This document shows, piece after piece, positions 42,883-51,952 of a stretch of DNA of 64,000 bases. Position 1 is the first letter of the stretch, and each line of letters opens with the position of its first letter. A program made the position numbers and the translations under genes. The notes beneath the pieces are model-generated. The model worked only from the letters and a program-made list of their open reading frames with translations. It had not been told where the DNA came from and made no database searches. Source of the DNA: an uncultured Myroides sp. (GTDB lineage: Bacteria > Bacteroidota > Bacteroidia > Flavobacteriales > Flavobacteriaceae); assembly GCA_913777665.1 (NCBI GenBank), contig CAJYTF010000053.1, forward strand, positions 49,318 to 113,317. The letters are read 5' to 3'.

Positions 42883-45423
42883 ATGGACGACAATTTTTCA
42901 CCAAGAGTAAAGGAAGTAATTACCTTTAGTAGAGATGAAGCTTTACGTTTAGGGCACGATTATATTGGTACAGAGCATATCATGCTTGGTATTTTGCGCG
43001 AAAGCCAGGGCGAAGCAATCACGATATTACAAAACTTATCAATTGATTTAGAATTTCTTAAGAATCGATTTGAAGCATTGATTCCGGAAAACCCTAATAA
43101 AATTATTAATACAGAGAAGAAGAACATTCATCTTACAAAACAAGCCGAAAATGCTTTAAAACGAGCATTTTTAGAGAAAAAACTTTATAAAACCGATGTC
43201 ATAAATACAGGTCATATTCTTATGTCGATATTAAGAAATACCGAAGATCCTACAACCATTTTGTTGAATCGTTGTAAAGTTGATTATGATAACGCAAAAG
43301 AAGAATTTGTAAGTTTATTGTCTAGTTCAGAATCTTTAAGCGAACAACCACGCAATAGTGCATTTGACGATGAAGGAGGTGACAGTATGTCAGATAATTT
43401 CAATAATCCGTCAGCACAAAACAAAGCAGGCAAAAATTCTAAAACTCCGGTATTAGATAATTTTGGTCGCGATTTAACCGAACTGGCAGAACAAGGCAAG
43501 CTGGATCCTGTTGTGGGTCGCGAAAAAGAAATAGAACGAGTTTCGCAAATTTTATCGCGCCGTAAAAAGAACAATCCGTTGTTAATTGGTGAACCTGGTG
43601 TTGGTAAATCTGCCATTGCAGAAGGTTTGGCGTTGCGCATTATTCAAAAGAAAGTATCTCGCATTTTGTTCAACAAACGTGTGGTAACTTTAGATTTGGC
43701 GAGCTTGGTTGCAGGTACAAAATACCGCGGTCAGTTCGAAGAGCGAATGAAAGCCGTAATGAACGAATTGGAAAAGAACGACGATATCATTCTTTTTATC
43801 GATGAAATTCATACCATTGTTGGTGCCGGCGGTGCAACAGGTTCGTTAGATGCTTCAAATATGTTTAAACCAGCCTTGGCTCGTGGAGAAATTCAATGTG
43901 TTGGTGCAACAACGTTAGATGAATACCGTCAGTACATTGAAAAAGACGGAGCATTGGAGCGTCGTTTTCAAAAAGTAATTGTAGAACCTACTACTGAGGA
44001 AGAAACAATTACCATTTTGAACAACATTAAACCTAAATACGAAGATCACCACAATGTAATTTATACGCCTGAAGCTATTGAAGCCTGCGTGAAATTAACA
44101 AGCAGATATATGAGCGAGCGTTTCTTGCCAGACAAGGCTATTGATGCGTTGGATGAAGCTGGATCTCGTGTACATATTACAAATATTGAAGTTCCGGACG
44201 ATATTTTAAATCTTGAAAAAGAATTAGAAGAAGTACGCGATAAAAAATCAGATGCTGTTAAACGTCAGAAATACGAAGAAGCTGCGGCTTTACGTGATGA
44301 TGAAAAGCGCATTGAAAAAGATTTAGCCGTTGCACAAGAACGTTGGGAAGAAGATTCTAAGAACAATAAAATTACTGTTACCGAAGAGCATGTTGCCGAT
44401 GTAGTTTCAATGATGACAGGTATTCCGGTAAATAAAATTGCACAAGCCGAAAGTAAAAAACTGGCGAAGTTACCAGATGCAATTAAAGGCAAAGTTATTG
44501 GTCAGGACGAAGCGGTGGCTAAAATTGCAAAATCGATCCAAAGAAACCGTGCGGGCTTAAAAGATCCTAACAAACCAATTGGTTCGTTTATTTTCTTGGG
44601 TCAAACGGGTGTTGGTAAAACGCAGTTGGCTAAAGTTATCGCAAAAGAAATTTTCGATTCTGAAGATGCTTTGATTCGTATTGACATGAGCGAATACATG
44701 GAAAAATTTGCCATTTCGCGTTTAGTTGGTGCACCTCCGGGATACGTTGGATACGAAGAAGGTGGTCAGTTAACAGAGAAAGTGCGTAGAAAACCATATT
44801 CGGTTATTTTGTTAGACGAGGTTGAAAAAGCGCATCCTGATGTGTTCAATATGTTGTTACAGGTTTTAGATGACGGACACTTAACCGATAGTTTAGGTAG
44901 AAAGATCGATTTTAGAAATACGATCATTATCATGACATCGAATGTTGGTGCACGTCAGTTAAAAGATTTTGGAACTGGCGTTGGTTTCGGAACAAAAGCA
45001 AAACAAGACCAACAAGACGATTTAACAAAATCGGTTATCGAAAATGCGCTTAAAAAAGCTTTTGCACCTGAATTTTTAAACAGAATTGATGATGTGGTTG
45101 TGTTCAACGCTTTAGAAAAAGAACATATCCATAAAATCATTAATATCGAAATTGAAAAACTGTACCTACGCGTTATGGCATTGGGCTATCAGTTAGAATT
45201 AACGCAGGAAGCATTAGATTTCATTGCAGATAAAGGTTTTGATAAACAATATGGAGCGCGTCCGTTAAAACGTGCTATCCAAAAGTATGTGGAAGATTTA
45301 TTGGCAGAAGAAATCATCAATGGAAATATTCATGAAAATGATGTGCTGTTAATGGATAAAATTAAAGACGAAGAAGCTTTAAAGGTTACTATTAAAAACG
45401 CCAATTCATCGTTAAAAAAATAA
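42883..45423 (+). CDS. clpC: ClpC-type ATP-dependent protease ATPase subunit
   Basis: An 846-residue Hsp100 protein that unfolds substrates for ClpP. Two ClpN repeats lie in residues 1-150. The first AAA domain has Walker [10 protein letters not shown] and Walker [17 protein letters not shown]-like middle segment follows ([22 protein letters not shown]), then the second AAA domain with GQTGVGKTQ and [13 protein letters not shown]. The C-terminal D2 small domain ends the protein. This is the ClpC form, since ClpB would have a longer middle coiled coil. The VGFGTK loop near residue 705 is in the place of the ClpP-binding loop. Confidence 0.94.
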   Translation: MDDNFSPRVKEVITFSRDEALRLGHDYIGTEHIMLGILRESQGEAITILQNLSIDLEFLKNRFEALIPENPNKIINTEKKNIHLTKQAENALKRAFLEKKLYKTDVINTGHILMSILRNTEDPTTILLNRCKVDYDNAKEEFVSLLSSSESLSEQPRNSAFDDEGGDSMSDNFNNPSAQNKAGKNSKTPVLDNFGRDLTELAEQGKLDPVVGREKEIERVSQILSRRKKNNPLLIGEPGVGKSAIAEGLALRIIQKKVSRILFNKRVVTLDLASLVAGTKYRGQFEERMKAVMNELEKNDDIILFIDEIHTIVGAGGATGSLDASNMFKPALARGEIQCVGATTLDEYRQYIEKDGALERRFQKVIVEPTTEEETITILNNIKPKYEDHHNVIYTPEAIEACVKLTSRYMSERFLPDKAIDALDEAGSRVHITNIEVPDDILNLEKELEEVRDKKSDAVKRQKYEEAAALRDDEKRIEKDLAVAQERWEEDSKNNKITVTEEHVADVVSMMTGIPVNKIAQAESKKLAKLPDAIKGKVIGQDEAVAKIAKSIQRNRAGLKDPNKPIGSFIFLGQTGVGKTQLAKVIAKEIFDSEDALIRIDMSEYMEKFAISRLVGAPPGYVGYEEGGQLTEKVRRKPYSVILLDEVEKAHPDVFNMLLQVLDDGHLTDSLGRKIDFRNTIIIMTSNVGARQLKDFGTGVGFGTKAKQDQQDDLTKSVIENALKKAFAPEFLNRIDDVVVFNALEKEHIHKIINIEIEKLYLRVMALGYQLELTQEALDFIADKGFDKQYGARPLKRAIQKYVEDLLAEEIINGNIHENDVLLMDKIKDEEALKVTIKNANSSLKK

Positions 45424-45442
45424 TTCAATAAAATTTTAAGAA

Positions 45443-45473
45443 AGTAGTAAGAAAACCTTACTACTTTTTTTAT
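45443..45473 (+). terminator. Intrinsic terminator after clpC
   Basis: AGTAGTAAG (45443-45451) and CTTACTACT (45457-45465), loop AAAAC, then a run of T. Confidence 0.85.
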
Positions 45474-45497
45474 ACCTTTTAATCAAGAAAAAAGGCT

Positions 45498-47153
45498 ATG
45501 AACCAAATCAGAAAAATTAAACGTATTGGTAACGTAATCAGTATCTTATCCAAATATGGATTCGATGATATCATTGCACGCACAAGTGCCGAAAAGTTTC
45601 TGCCAAAAGGTTTTTTAAAATCAAAACGTGGTGAAGAAATTTTTAAACTCGGGGTTTACAAGCGTGTGCGTTTGGTGTTGGAAGAATTAGGACCAACTTA
45701 CGTTAAATTAGGGCAGATGTTCAGCAACCGTGAAGATATTTTGCCACCAGAAATGATTGCTGAATTAGCCGAACTTCAAGATAATGTTCCGCCAGAAGAA
45801 TTGGATATTTACAAAAAAATAGCCGATGAACTGCTGATAAATCCCGATGAACATTTTGAATACATCAACCCTACTCCTGTTGCTTCAGCCTCTATTTCGC
45901 AGGTTTATGTAGCGCGATTGGTTAATGGTGAAAAAGTGGTTATCAAGGTAAAAAGATCAACCATTGAGGAAATTATCAGATCGGATATTATGATTATGAA
46001 GGATCTGGCTAAAATCCTTGAAAAAAATTACGATGCTGCCCGAAAAATGAGTTTAACCCAGTTGATTAATTCGTTCGAAAACAATATGTATCGGGAATTA
46101 TCGCTTACAAACGAATTTCATAATATAGAAAAATTCCGTAAAAACTTTGAAAACCGTTCTGAAGTTTACATTCCAAAAACGTTTAAAGAACTATCGAACA
46201 ACAACATTTTAACCATGGAATTTGTCGATGGTTTTAAAGTGAACAATAAAGAAAAAATCATTGAAAACGGCATGCAACCTAAAGATGTGGCGCAAACCGG
46301 CATTGTATTGTTTATGAAAATGGTTTTAGAAGACGGTTTTTTTCATGCAGATCCGCATCCGGGCAACGTTTTTATACTAAACGATCAAAAGTTTTGTTTT
46401 ATTGATTTTGGCTCTATGGGTCAGATCATGAAAGGCGATATGGAACTTTTAGAAGGAATTATTGAAAGTTTTCTGATTCAGGATGCCAAGAAAATCATTC
46501 GATTGATGAAACGTTTGGCAATTGAATACCATATTGAAGATGAAAAAACGTTGGAACGGGAAATTTATGATATTTTCCACATGCTGGAACATACCGCTTT
46601 GAACGAAATCAACGTGAACGATATTGTAGCAAAAGTAAAATCGATTATGGCGAAAAACCATGTGTTGATGCCCGAATTTATTTATTTGCTTTTACGCGGA
46701 ATATCGATTATTGAAGGAATTGGCAAGCAGCTAGATCCCGAATTAAATGTTATGGAAAGCATGCGTCCGTATGCAAACGAACTGGCCTTAAAAAAATACG
46801 GACCAAAACAAATCGCTCAAAAATCAATAAAACATTTAAAAATTCTTGCTGCAAACCTGCAAAATTTACCCGACGATCTAACCGTTTTATTAGAAAAAAT
46901 AAAAGACGATAAATTAAAAGTAAATTTTGAAGTGGAAGGTTTAGAAGACATGCGCAAAACCCTTCAAAATGCATCGAACAGGTTAACATACGCCATAATT
47001 ATTGCGGCTTTATCCATAGGATCATCTATTTTAATGATGGCACATATTCCACCGCTTTTCTTCGGAAACTCATTTTTAGGTTTGTTAGGATTTTTAATTT
47101 CGGGTATTTTAGGCATCGCCATAATTTATTCTATCTGGAAAAAAGACAAATAG
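45498..47153 (+). CDS. ABC1/UbiB-family atypical kinase
   Basis: A 551-residue protein with the UbiB/ADCK signature. KLGQMFSNREDILP is the KxGQ motif, PVASASISQVYVARL the A-rich nucleotide loop, and VVIKVKRSTI holds the ATP lysine. HADPHPGNVFIL and CFIDFGSMGQI are the catalytic and metal-binding sites. Two hydrophobic helices lie at the C-terminus (about 495-515 and 520-543), so it is membrane-bound. In other bacteria the family supports quinone synthesis; flavobacteria make menaquinone, so the partner is uncertain. Confidence 0.88.
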   Translation: MNQIRKIKRIGNVISILSKYGFDDIIARTSAEKFLPKGFLKSKRGEEIFKLGVYKRVRLVLEELGPTYVKLGQMFSNREDILPPEMIAELAELQDNVPPEELDIYKKIADELLINPDEHFEYINPTPVASASISQVYVARLVNGEKVVIKVKRSTIEEIIRSDIMIMKDLAKILEKNYDAARKMSLTQLINSFENNMYRELSLTNEFHNIEKFRKNFENRSEVYIPKTFKELSNNNILTMEFVDGFKVNNKEKIIENGMQPKDVAQTGIVLFMKMVLEDGFFHADPHPGNVFILNDQKFCFIDFGSMGQIMKGDMELLEGIIESFLIQDAKKIIRLMKRLAIEYHIEDEKTLEREIYDIFHMLEHTALNEINVNDIVAKVKSIMAKNHVLMPEFIYLLLRGISIIEGIGKQLDPELNVMESMRPYANELALKKYGPKQIAQKSIKHLKILAANLQNLPDDLTVLLEKIKDDKLKVNFEVEGLEDMRKTLQNASNRLTYAIIIAALSIGSSILMMAHIPPLFFGNSFLGLLGFLISGILGIAIIYSIWKKDK

Positions 47154-47176
47154 TTTTACAAAACACCAACTTTTAG

Positions 47177-47184
47177 TACATTTG
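47177..47184 (+). promoter_or_regulatory. -7 element TACATTTG directly before smpB
   Basis: TACATTTG ends 4 nt before the ATG at 47189 (spacer CACC), so the TTTGCACCATG string is identical to the one before rlmD. Confidence 0.6.
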
Positions 47185-47188
47185 CACC

Positions 47189-47641
47189 ATGCAGAAAAGT
47201 ATAAACATATTAAACAAACGTGCCAAATTTGAATTTGAGTTTATTGAAAAATATACGGCAGGAATTGTTTTGGCCGGAACCGAAATAAAATCGATACGTT
47301 TGGGGAAGGCATCTATTGCAGACAGTTTTTGCGAGTTTCAAAACGGCGAATTGTTCATGATTAATTCGCATGTAGAAGAATATTCGTTTGGAACACATTA
47401 CAACCACAAAGCAAAAAGCGAACGTAAACTGCTTTTAAATAAAAAAGAATTAAAATCGTTAAATAAAAGTGTGCAGAATAAGGGTTTAACCATTGTGCCA
47501 CTGCGCTTATTTACCAACGAAAAAGGTTTGGCAAAAGTTGAAATTGCTTTGGCAAAAGGTAAAAAACTATACGATAAACGTGAAACCATTAAAGACCGCG
47601 ACAACAAAATTGATCTAGCCCGTTTAAAGAAAGCTTATTAG
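47189..47641 (+). CDS. smpB: SsrA-binding protein SmpB
   Basis: A 150-residue OB-fold RNA-binding protein that delivers tmRNA to stalled ribosomes. Marks: [33 protein letters not shown], the Asn/His-rich [16 protein letters not shown], and the C-terminal [13 protein letters not shown] tail that enters the decoding centre. Length is normal. The ssrA gene itself is not in the window. Confidence 0.95.
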   Translation: MQKSINILNKRAKFEFEFIEKYTAGIVLAGTEIKSIRLGKASIADSFCEFQNGELFMINSHVEEYSFGTHYNHKAKSERKLLLNKKELKSLNKSVQNKGLTIVPLRLFTNEKGLAKVEIALAKGKKLYDKRETIKDRDNKIDLARLKKAY

Positions 47642-47684
47642 GAAACTAATAAGTTTTTTTTTATTTTTGATTAAAATATAACTT

Positions 47685-47792
47685 ATGGATGATGAAAAAA
47701 TTCAGGAATTAATAAATCAATTCGATACAGGAATTAAAAAAAATGTCTATGTTTATAAAAATTTAGGGTTTAGAAAAAAAAAAGAAATATGA
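47685..47792 (+). CDS. Possible 35-residue ORF with an A10 tract
   Basis: An ATG at 47685 opens DDEKIQELINQFDTG and runs to TGA at 47790-47792, overlapping the next start codon as ATGA. It contains a run of ten A (47774-47783), where slippage would extend the frame. It is small, unrecognised, and may be a remnant of a larger gene. Coding status is uncertain. Confidence 0.25.
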   Translation: MDDEKIQELINQFDTGIKKNVYVYKNLGFRKKKEI

Positions 47793-48623
47793 AAAAGAAT
47801 TTAATTATAAAATTAGCTTTTTTTTATAATATTAATTAATTCAAATTTACAAGCGCAAGACATACTAGCCCCTGCAAAAGATTCAGGTTCAAGATATCAA
47901 CAATATGATTTCGTTAGGGATTTTAAAGAAGGTCTTGCAATGGTGAAATTAAATGACAAATGGGGCTTTATTGATGAGAACGGGAAAGAAATAACAACTA
48001 TTAAGTATGATGCCGTTAGAAGTTTTTCTGAAGGTCTTTCAGTTGTTAGTCTTAATAATAAATGGAGCTTTATTGACAAAACAGGAAAAGAATTAATTAC
48101 ATTTAAATACGACATCATTAATGATTTTGAAGAAGGTTTAGCAGGTATTAAACTAAATGATAAATGGAGTTTCATAGATAAAAACGGTAAAGAATTAATC
48201 CCTTTTAAATACAATTTTGTATATAATTTTAAAGAAGGTTTAGCAGTTGTTCAGTTAAATAATAAATGGAGTTTTATTGACAATGGAGGGAACGAAATAA
48301 TTCCTTTTGAGTATGACGACTTTGAAGCTAAATTTTCAAAAGGATATGCCAGAGTTAAATTAAAAGATAAATGGGGGATTATCGATAAGTATGGTAAAGT
48401 AGTTATTGAAGTTAAATACCAGAGTGTTAGATCATTTTCTGAAGGTCTAGCAGGAGTTATGTTGGATAATAAATGGGGATTTGTAAATGAGTATGGCAGT
48501 TTAATTATACCATATGAGTTTCAAGATATTTGGTCATTTTCAGATGGAACAGCTATGGTATTATACAACGATAAATATATTTACATTGATAAAAATGGAA
48601 AATGCATAAAAGATTGTGAATAA
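47789..48623 (+). pseudogene. WG-repeat protein gene with a frameshift in a T8 tract (possible phase variation)
   Basis: From ATG 47789 the reading KKNLIIKLAFF enters a T8 run (47818-47825) and stops soon after it. Removing one T gives FFIILINSNLQAQ, a complete signal peptide, in frame with the long ORF. The span is 835 nt, one more than a multiple of three, as expected for an extra T. The body has about nine WG repeats (KWGFIDENGKEI, KWSFIDKNGKEL and similar), followed by a final DKYIYIDKNGK. WG repeats form beta-rich surface domains, function unknown. With T8 the product would be off; T7 would be on. An inner ATG at 47940 gives a 227-residue version without export signal. Confidence 0.7.
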
Positions 48624-48692
48624 TACTTAACAATTAAAATTATAAATTAAAAAATATAATCTAACATTCTTTTAATTTAATAGTTCCTAAAC

Positions 48693-49337
48693 CTACCTAT
48701 TCTTATCCTCCAACATAGGTACAAACTTAAAATCGCCAAATTCGTGTTGCTCAAAATGCGTTTCCGATGTTCTTATTAACAGCGTCATTACCTGTTTTTC
48801 ATCACCTACGGGAATTACCAATCGGCCTCCTATTTTTAATTGAGCCAATAAAGGTTGTGGAACAAACGGAGCTCCGGCTGTAACAATAATTCCATCAAAC
48901 GGAGCGTCTTTAGGCAAACCTTTATATCCGTCTCCAAACGAAACAACTCTTGGGCGATAGCCTAATTTTGGTAATAAAACAGATGTTTTTCTATACAGTT
49001 CATTTTGGCGTTCAATAGTAAAAACCTTTGCACCCATTTTACACAAAACAGCTGTTTGGTAGCCCGATCCCGTTCCAATTTCCAACACTTTATCATCAGC
49101 TTTAACCTGCAATAATTGCGACTGAAATGCAACGGTATAAGGTTGCGAAATGGTTTGTCCGGCACCAATTGGGAAAGCGGTGTCTTGATACGCAAAATCC
49201 TGAAAACCCGATTCTAAAAACAAATGGCGTGGCACGGCATTCATAGCGTTTAAAACATTGGTGTCGTAAATGCCTTTTTCTGCCAATAATTTAACCAACT
49301 GGTTTCGTAAACCCTGATGTTTTGCGGTGTCTTTCAC
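48693..49337 (-). CDS. pcm: Protein-L-isoaspartate O-methyltransferase
   Basis: A 214-residue SAM enzyme that repairs isoaspartyl residues in aged proteins. Motifs: the opening GLRNQLVKLLAEKG, GQTISQPYTVAFQ, the SAM loop LEIGTGSGYQTAVL, and FDGIIVTAGAPFVPQPLLAQLKIGGRLVIPVG. The start codon is GTG (49335-49337); no ATG lies in a better position. A TAATTTTG element lies 25 nt upstream on the minus strand. Confidence 0.93.
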   Translation of the reverse strand: MKDTAKHQGLRNQLVKLLAEKGIYDTNVLNAMNAVPRHLFLESGFQDFAYQDTAFPIGAGQTISQPYTVAFQSQLLQVKADDKVLEIGTGSGYQTAVLCKMGAKVFTIERQNELYRKTSVLLPKLGYRPRVVSFGDGYKGLPKDAPFDGIIVTAGAPFVPQPLLAQLKIGGRLVIPVGDEKQVMTLLIRTSETHFEQHEFGDFKFVPMLEDKNR

Positions 49338-49362
49338 GTTTTAAAAAAGTTTTTCAGTGCAT

Positions 49363-49370
49363 CAAAATTA
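49363..49370 (-). promoter_or_regulatory. -7 element TAATTTTG for pcm
   Basis: A perfect TAnnTTTG on the minus strand, 25 nt before the GTG start of pcm. Confidence 0.55.
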
Positions 49371-49467
49371 CATATATTTTCAAAGTTAACATAGGGTTTT
49401 CGGTAGAATATTTTTAACATCGGCGTAACTTTCAGCTAATAAAACACTTCGGTTTTCAAATATATTT

Positions 49468-49475
49468 TAACTTTG
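49468..49475 (+). promoter_or_regulatory. -7 element TAACTTTG for the Gfo/Idh gene
   Basis: A perfect TAnnTTTG, 15 nt before the ATG at 49491. Confidence 0.55.
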
Positions 49476-49490
49476 CAAAAAACATTCATT

Positions 49491-50456
49491 ATGTTAAAAG
49501 TTGGCGTATTAGGCGCAGGTCATTTAGGAAAAATCCATTTGCGATTGTTAAACCAATCATCAAAATACGAATTGGTCGGTTTTTACGATCCATCTAAAGA
49601 AAATGCCGAAAAAGTTTCTGCAGAATTCGGTTATAAATCATTCGATACTATTAGCGATTTAATTGCAGCGGTTGATGTGGTTGATATTGTAACACCTACC
49701 CTTTCGCACTATCATTGTGCGGTTGATGCCATAAAAGCGGGCAAACATATCTTTCTGGAAAAACCAATTTCGAATACGGTTGAAGAAGCCGAACATATAA
49801 TTGAACTTGCAAAAGAATACAATGTAAAAGGACAAGTTGGGCATGTGGAACGATTTAATCCTGCATTTAAGGCGGTTAAGGATAAAATTCACAATCCAAT
49901 GTTTATAGAAACGCACCGTTTGGCAGAATTTAATCCGCGTGGTACCGATGTTCCTGTGGTTTTAGATTTAATGATTCACGATATCGATGCTATTTTAAGC
50001 GTTGTAAAATCGCCGGTTAAAAACATTCATGCAACAGGAACTGCCGTAATTAGCGATTCTCCAGACATTGCCAATGCACGTATTGAGTTTGAAAATGGTT
50101 GTGTTGCCAATGTAACATCGAGCCGTATTTCGATGAAGAATATGCGTAAAGCTCGATTTTTTCAAAAAGACGCTTATATTTCTGTCGATTACCTAGACAA
50201 AATCTGCGAAGTGGTAAAAATGAAAGATGCTCCTGAAGTTCCGGGCGATTTCGATTTGATCCTTCAAAATGCAGAAGGGGTTAAAAAACAGATTTATTTT
50301 GATAATCCTTCGGTAGAAAGCAACAATGCTATTTTAGATGAACTAGAAACTTTTGCCGATGCTATTAACAACAACACAACGCCAATTGTAACGTTAGAAG
50401 ACGGAACAGAAGCGTTAAGAATTGCTCACAGAATCATTAATTGTTTCGGTAAATAG
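49491..50456 (+). CDS. Gfo/Idh/MocA-family oxidoreductase
   Basis: A 321-residue NAD(P)-dependent oxidoreductase. The N-terminal Rossmann domain opens with LKVGVLGAGHLGKIHL, followed by KHIFLEKPISNTVEEA, the EKP motif with its catalytic lysine. The C-terminal alpha/beta domain includes DLMIHDIDAIL, where the histidine is the usual active-site residue. The substrate is unknown. The last seven codons and the stop are repeated 335 bp downstream, beyond an inserted small gene (see the direct repeats). Confidence 0.88.
   Translation: MLKVGVLGAGHLGKIHLRLLNQSSKYELVGFYDPSKENAEKVSAEFGYKSFDTISDLIAAVDVVDIVTPTLSHYHCAVDAIKAGKHIFLEKPISNTVEEAEHIIELAKEYNVKGQVGHVERFNPAFKAVKDKIHNPMFIETHRLAEFNPRGTDVPVVLDLMIHDIDAILSVVKSPVKNIHATGTAVISDSPDIANARIEFENGCVANVTSSRISMKNMRKARFFQKDAYISVDYLDKICEVVKMKDAPEVPGDFDLILQNAEGVKKQIYFDNPSVESNNAILDELETFADAINNNTTPIVTLEDGTEALRIAHRIINCFGK
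50433..50455 (+). repeat. Left copy of a 23-bp direct repeat
   Basis: These 23 bases (ATCATTAATTGTTTCGGTAA and three more) lie at the 3' end of the Gfo/Idh gene and encode IINCFGK. An identical copy is at 50768-50790. The two bound a 335-bp segment with one gene. Confidence 0.9.
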
Positions 50457-50459
50457 CTA

Positions 50460-50750
50460 ATGAACATTCCAGAGATTAAATTAGTAATGCTACCCGAAAC
50501 CGAAGAAGCTCAAGCAGCAATTGGTTATAAATGGAATGATATAGCTGAAACAAGACATTTCATTGGTGGAAAACCAAAATCTTTAAATGATTCAGATTAT
50601 CCGATTTGCAAACAATGTAACGAAAAAATGACATTTTATGCTCAAATAGATTCTATTGGAGATAAATTTGACCTTGCAGATTGTATGGTTATTCACAATT
50701 TTATCTGTTTTGATTGTTTCACTGTTCATGCAGAACTATCTCAAATCTAA
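50460..50750 (+). CDS. Small Cys-motif protein on a direct-repeat-bounded insert
   Basis: A 96-residue protein with IGGKPKSLNDSDYPICKQCNEKMTF followed by YAQIDSIGD and HNFICFDCF, so two CxxC pairs that could bind zinc. The order 'GGKP ... P-x-CxxC-x-M-x-F-x-AQIDS ... F-x-CxxC' resembles the middle of DUF1963/YwqG-type proteins, some of which serve as immunity proteins. It starts 4 bp after the Gfo/Idh stop codon and lies entirely inside a segment bounded by 23-bp direct repeats, so it was probably acquired. The function is unknown. Confidence 0.65.
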   Translation: MNIPEIKLVMLPETEEAQAAIGYKWNDIAETRHFIGGKPKSLNDSDYPICKQCNEKMTFYAQIDSIGDKFDLADCMVIHNFICFDCFTVHAELSQI

Positions 50751-50767
50751 TTTATAACACATATCAC

Positions 50768-50790
50768 ATCATTAATTGTTTCGGTAAATA
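50768..50790 (+). repeat. Right copy of the 23-bp direct repeat
   Basis: Identical to 50433-50455. This copy also ends in a stop codon in the same frame (TAA here, TAG in the left copy), so it looks like the former 3' end of the Gfo/Idh gene, displaced by the insert. Confidence 0.9.
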
Positions 50791-50835
50791 AATTAAAAAA
50801 AGTATATTCGCATAAATTCGTATTAAAACATAAAA

Positions 50836-51723
50836 ATGAAAAATATAGCTGTAATTGGTGCAGGAACAATGGGTAATGGAATTGCTCACACGTTTGCACA
50901 AAAAGGATTTAAAGTTTGTTTAATTGATATTTCGGATCAAGCAATTGAGCGTGGCATGAACACCATTGTGTCTAATTTAGACCGTATGATTGCAAAAGGA
51001 TCAATTACCGAAGCAGACAAAAAAGCTACTATTGAAAATATTATTACTTATACCGATGTTAAAGACGGCGTTGTAAATGTAGATCTGGTTGTTGAAGCAG
51101 CTACAGAAAACATCAACCTAAAACTGAACATCTTTAAAGAATTAAGCGAAGTTTGCCGTGAAGATGTTATTTTGGCATCGAACACCTCTTCTATTTCTAT
51201 CACGCAGATTGCAGCGGTTGTTAAAAACCCTGAACGCGTAATTGGTATGCATTTTATGAATCCGGTGCCTATCATGAAATTGGTAGAAATTATCCGTGGT
51301 TACAACACTACCGATGAAGTTACCAAAAAAATCATGGATTTATCTGTAGCTTTAGGAAAAACACCAACCGAAGTTAACGATTACCCAGGTTTCGTTGCAA
51401 ACCGTATTTTAATGCCTATGATTAATGAATCTATTGAAACATTGTACAACGGTGTTGCTGGTGTTAGCGAAATTGATACGGTTATGAAATTAGGAATGGC
51501 ACACCCAATGGGACCATTACAGTTAGCTGATTTTATTGGCTTAGATGTTTGCCTATCGATCTTAAACGTAATGTACGACGGATTTAAAAATCCTAAATAT
51601 GCTCCGTGCCCATTATTGGTAAATATGGTAATGGCAGGAAAATTAGGAGTAAAATCTGGCGAAGGTTTTTACGACTATTCTGAAAGCAAAAAAGCAGAGA
51701 AAGTTGCCAAAATGTTTTCGTAA
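50836..51723 (+). CDS. 3-hydroxyacyl-CoA (3-hydroxybutyryl-CoA) dehydrogenase
   Basis: A 295-residue NAD-dependent dehydrogenase that opens NIAVIGAGTMGNGIAHTFAQ. It has VVEAATENINLKLNIF, SNTSSISITQIA and GMHFMNPVPIMKLVEII, where the His is the catalytic base, and a C-terminal domain with KLGMAHPMGPLQLADFIGLD. It acts in fatty-acid breakdown or butanoate metabolism. It has the single-function length. The upstream gap contains the displaced repeat. Confidence 0.92.
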   Translation: MKNIAVIGAGTMGNGIAHTFAQKGFKVCLIDISDQAIERGMNTIVSNLDRMIAKGSITEADKKATIENIITYTDVKDGVVNVDLVVEAATENINLKLNIFKELSEVCREDVILASNTSSISITQIAAVVKNPERVIGMHFMNPVPIMKLVEIIRGYNTTDEVTKKIMDLSVALGKTPTEVNDYPGFVANRILMPMINESIETLYNGVAGVSEIDTVMKLGMAHPMGPLQLADFIGLDVCLSILNVMYDGFKNPKYAPCPLLVNMVMAGKLGVKSGEGFYDYSESKKAEKVAKMFS

Positions 51724-51745
51724 AATAGATAGAAAATAAAATTTT

Positions 51746-51787
51746 AAAGACGATTGAACACTATTCAATTGTCTTTTCTGTTTTTTT
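51746..51787 (+). terminator. Intrinsic terminator after the dehydrogenase gene
   Basis: AAAGACGATTGAA pairs with TTCAATTGTCTTT through 13 pairs (one G-T), with a 5-nt loop, then a T-run at 51780-51787. Confidence 0.8.
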
Positions 51788-51836
51788 AATACATACATTT
51801 ACTACCTTTATAAACACTAATTCTAAACGTTTTGTC

Positions 51837-51903
51837 ATTCCGAACTTGTTTCGGAATCGCATCATAATCTTTAAATAATTAGAAGCTGAACTTGATTCGG
51901 CTT
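51837..51903. repeat. Two REP-like hairpins
   Basis: ATTCCGAA-CTTGT-TTCGGAAT (51837-51857) and AAGCTGAA-CTTGA-TTCGGCTT (51883-51903) share the GAA-CTTG-(T/A)-TTC core and lie 25 bp apart. The first copy matches a palindrome that is common between flavobacterial genes. The gap 51724-51952 holds nothing else besides the terminator. Confidence 0.65.
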
Positions 51904-51952
51904 GACAGTGACTGTATCAGCAGAAACTATTTATTAATTTGATTTTAAATAA

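Noticed and set aside
47774..47783. A10 tract as a phase-variation site of the 35-codon ORF
   Set aside because: The ORF itself is too weakly supported; with A9 it would read on only about a dozen codons further to another stop.
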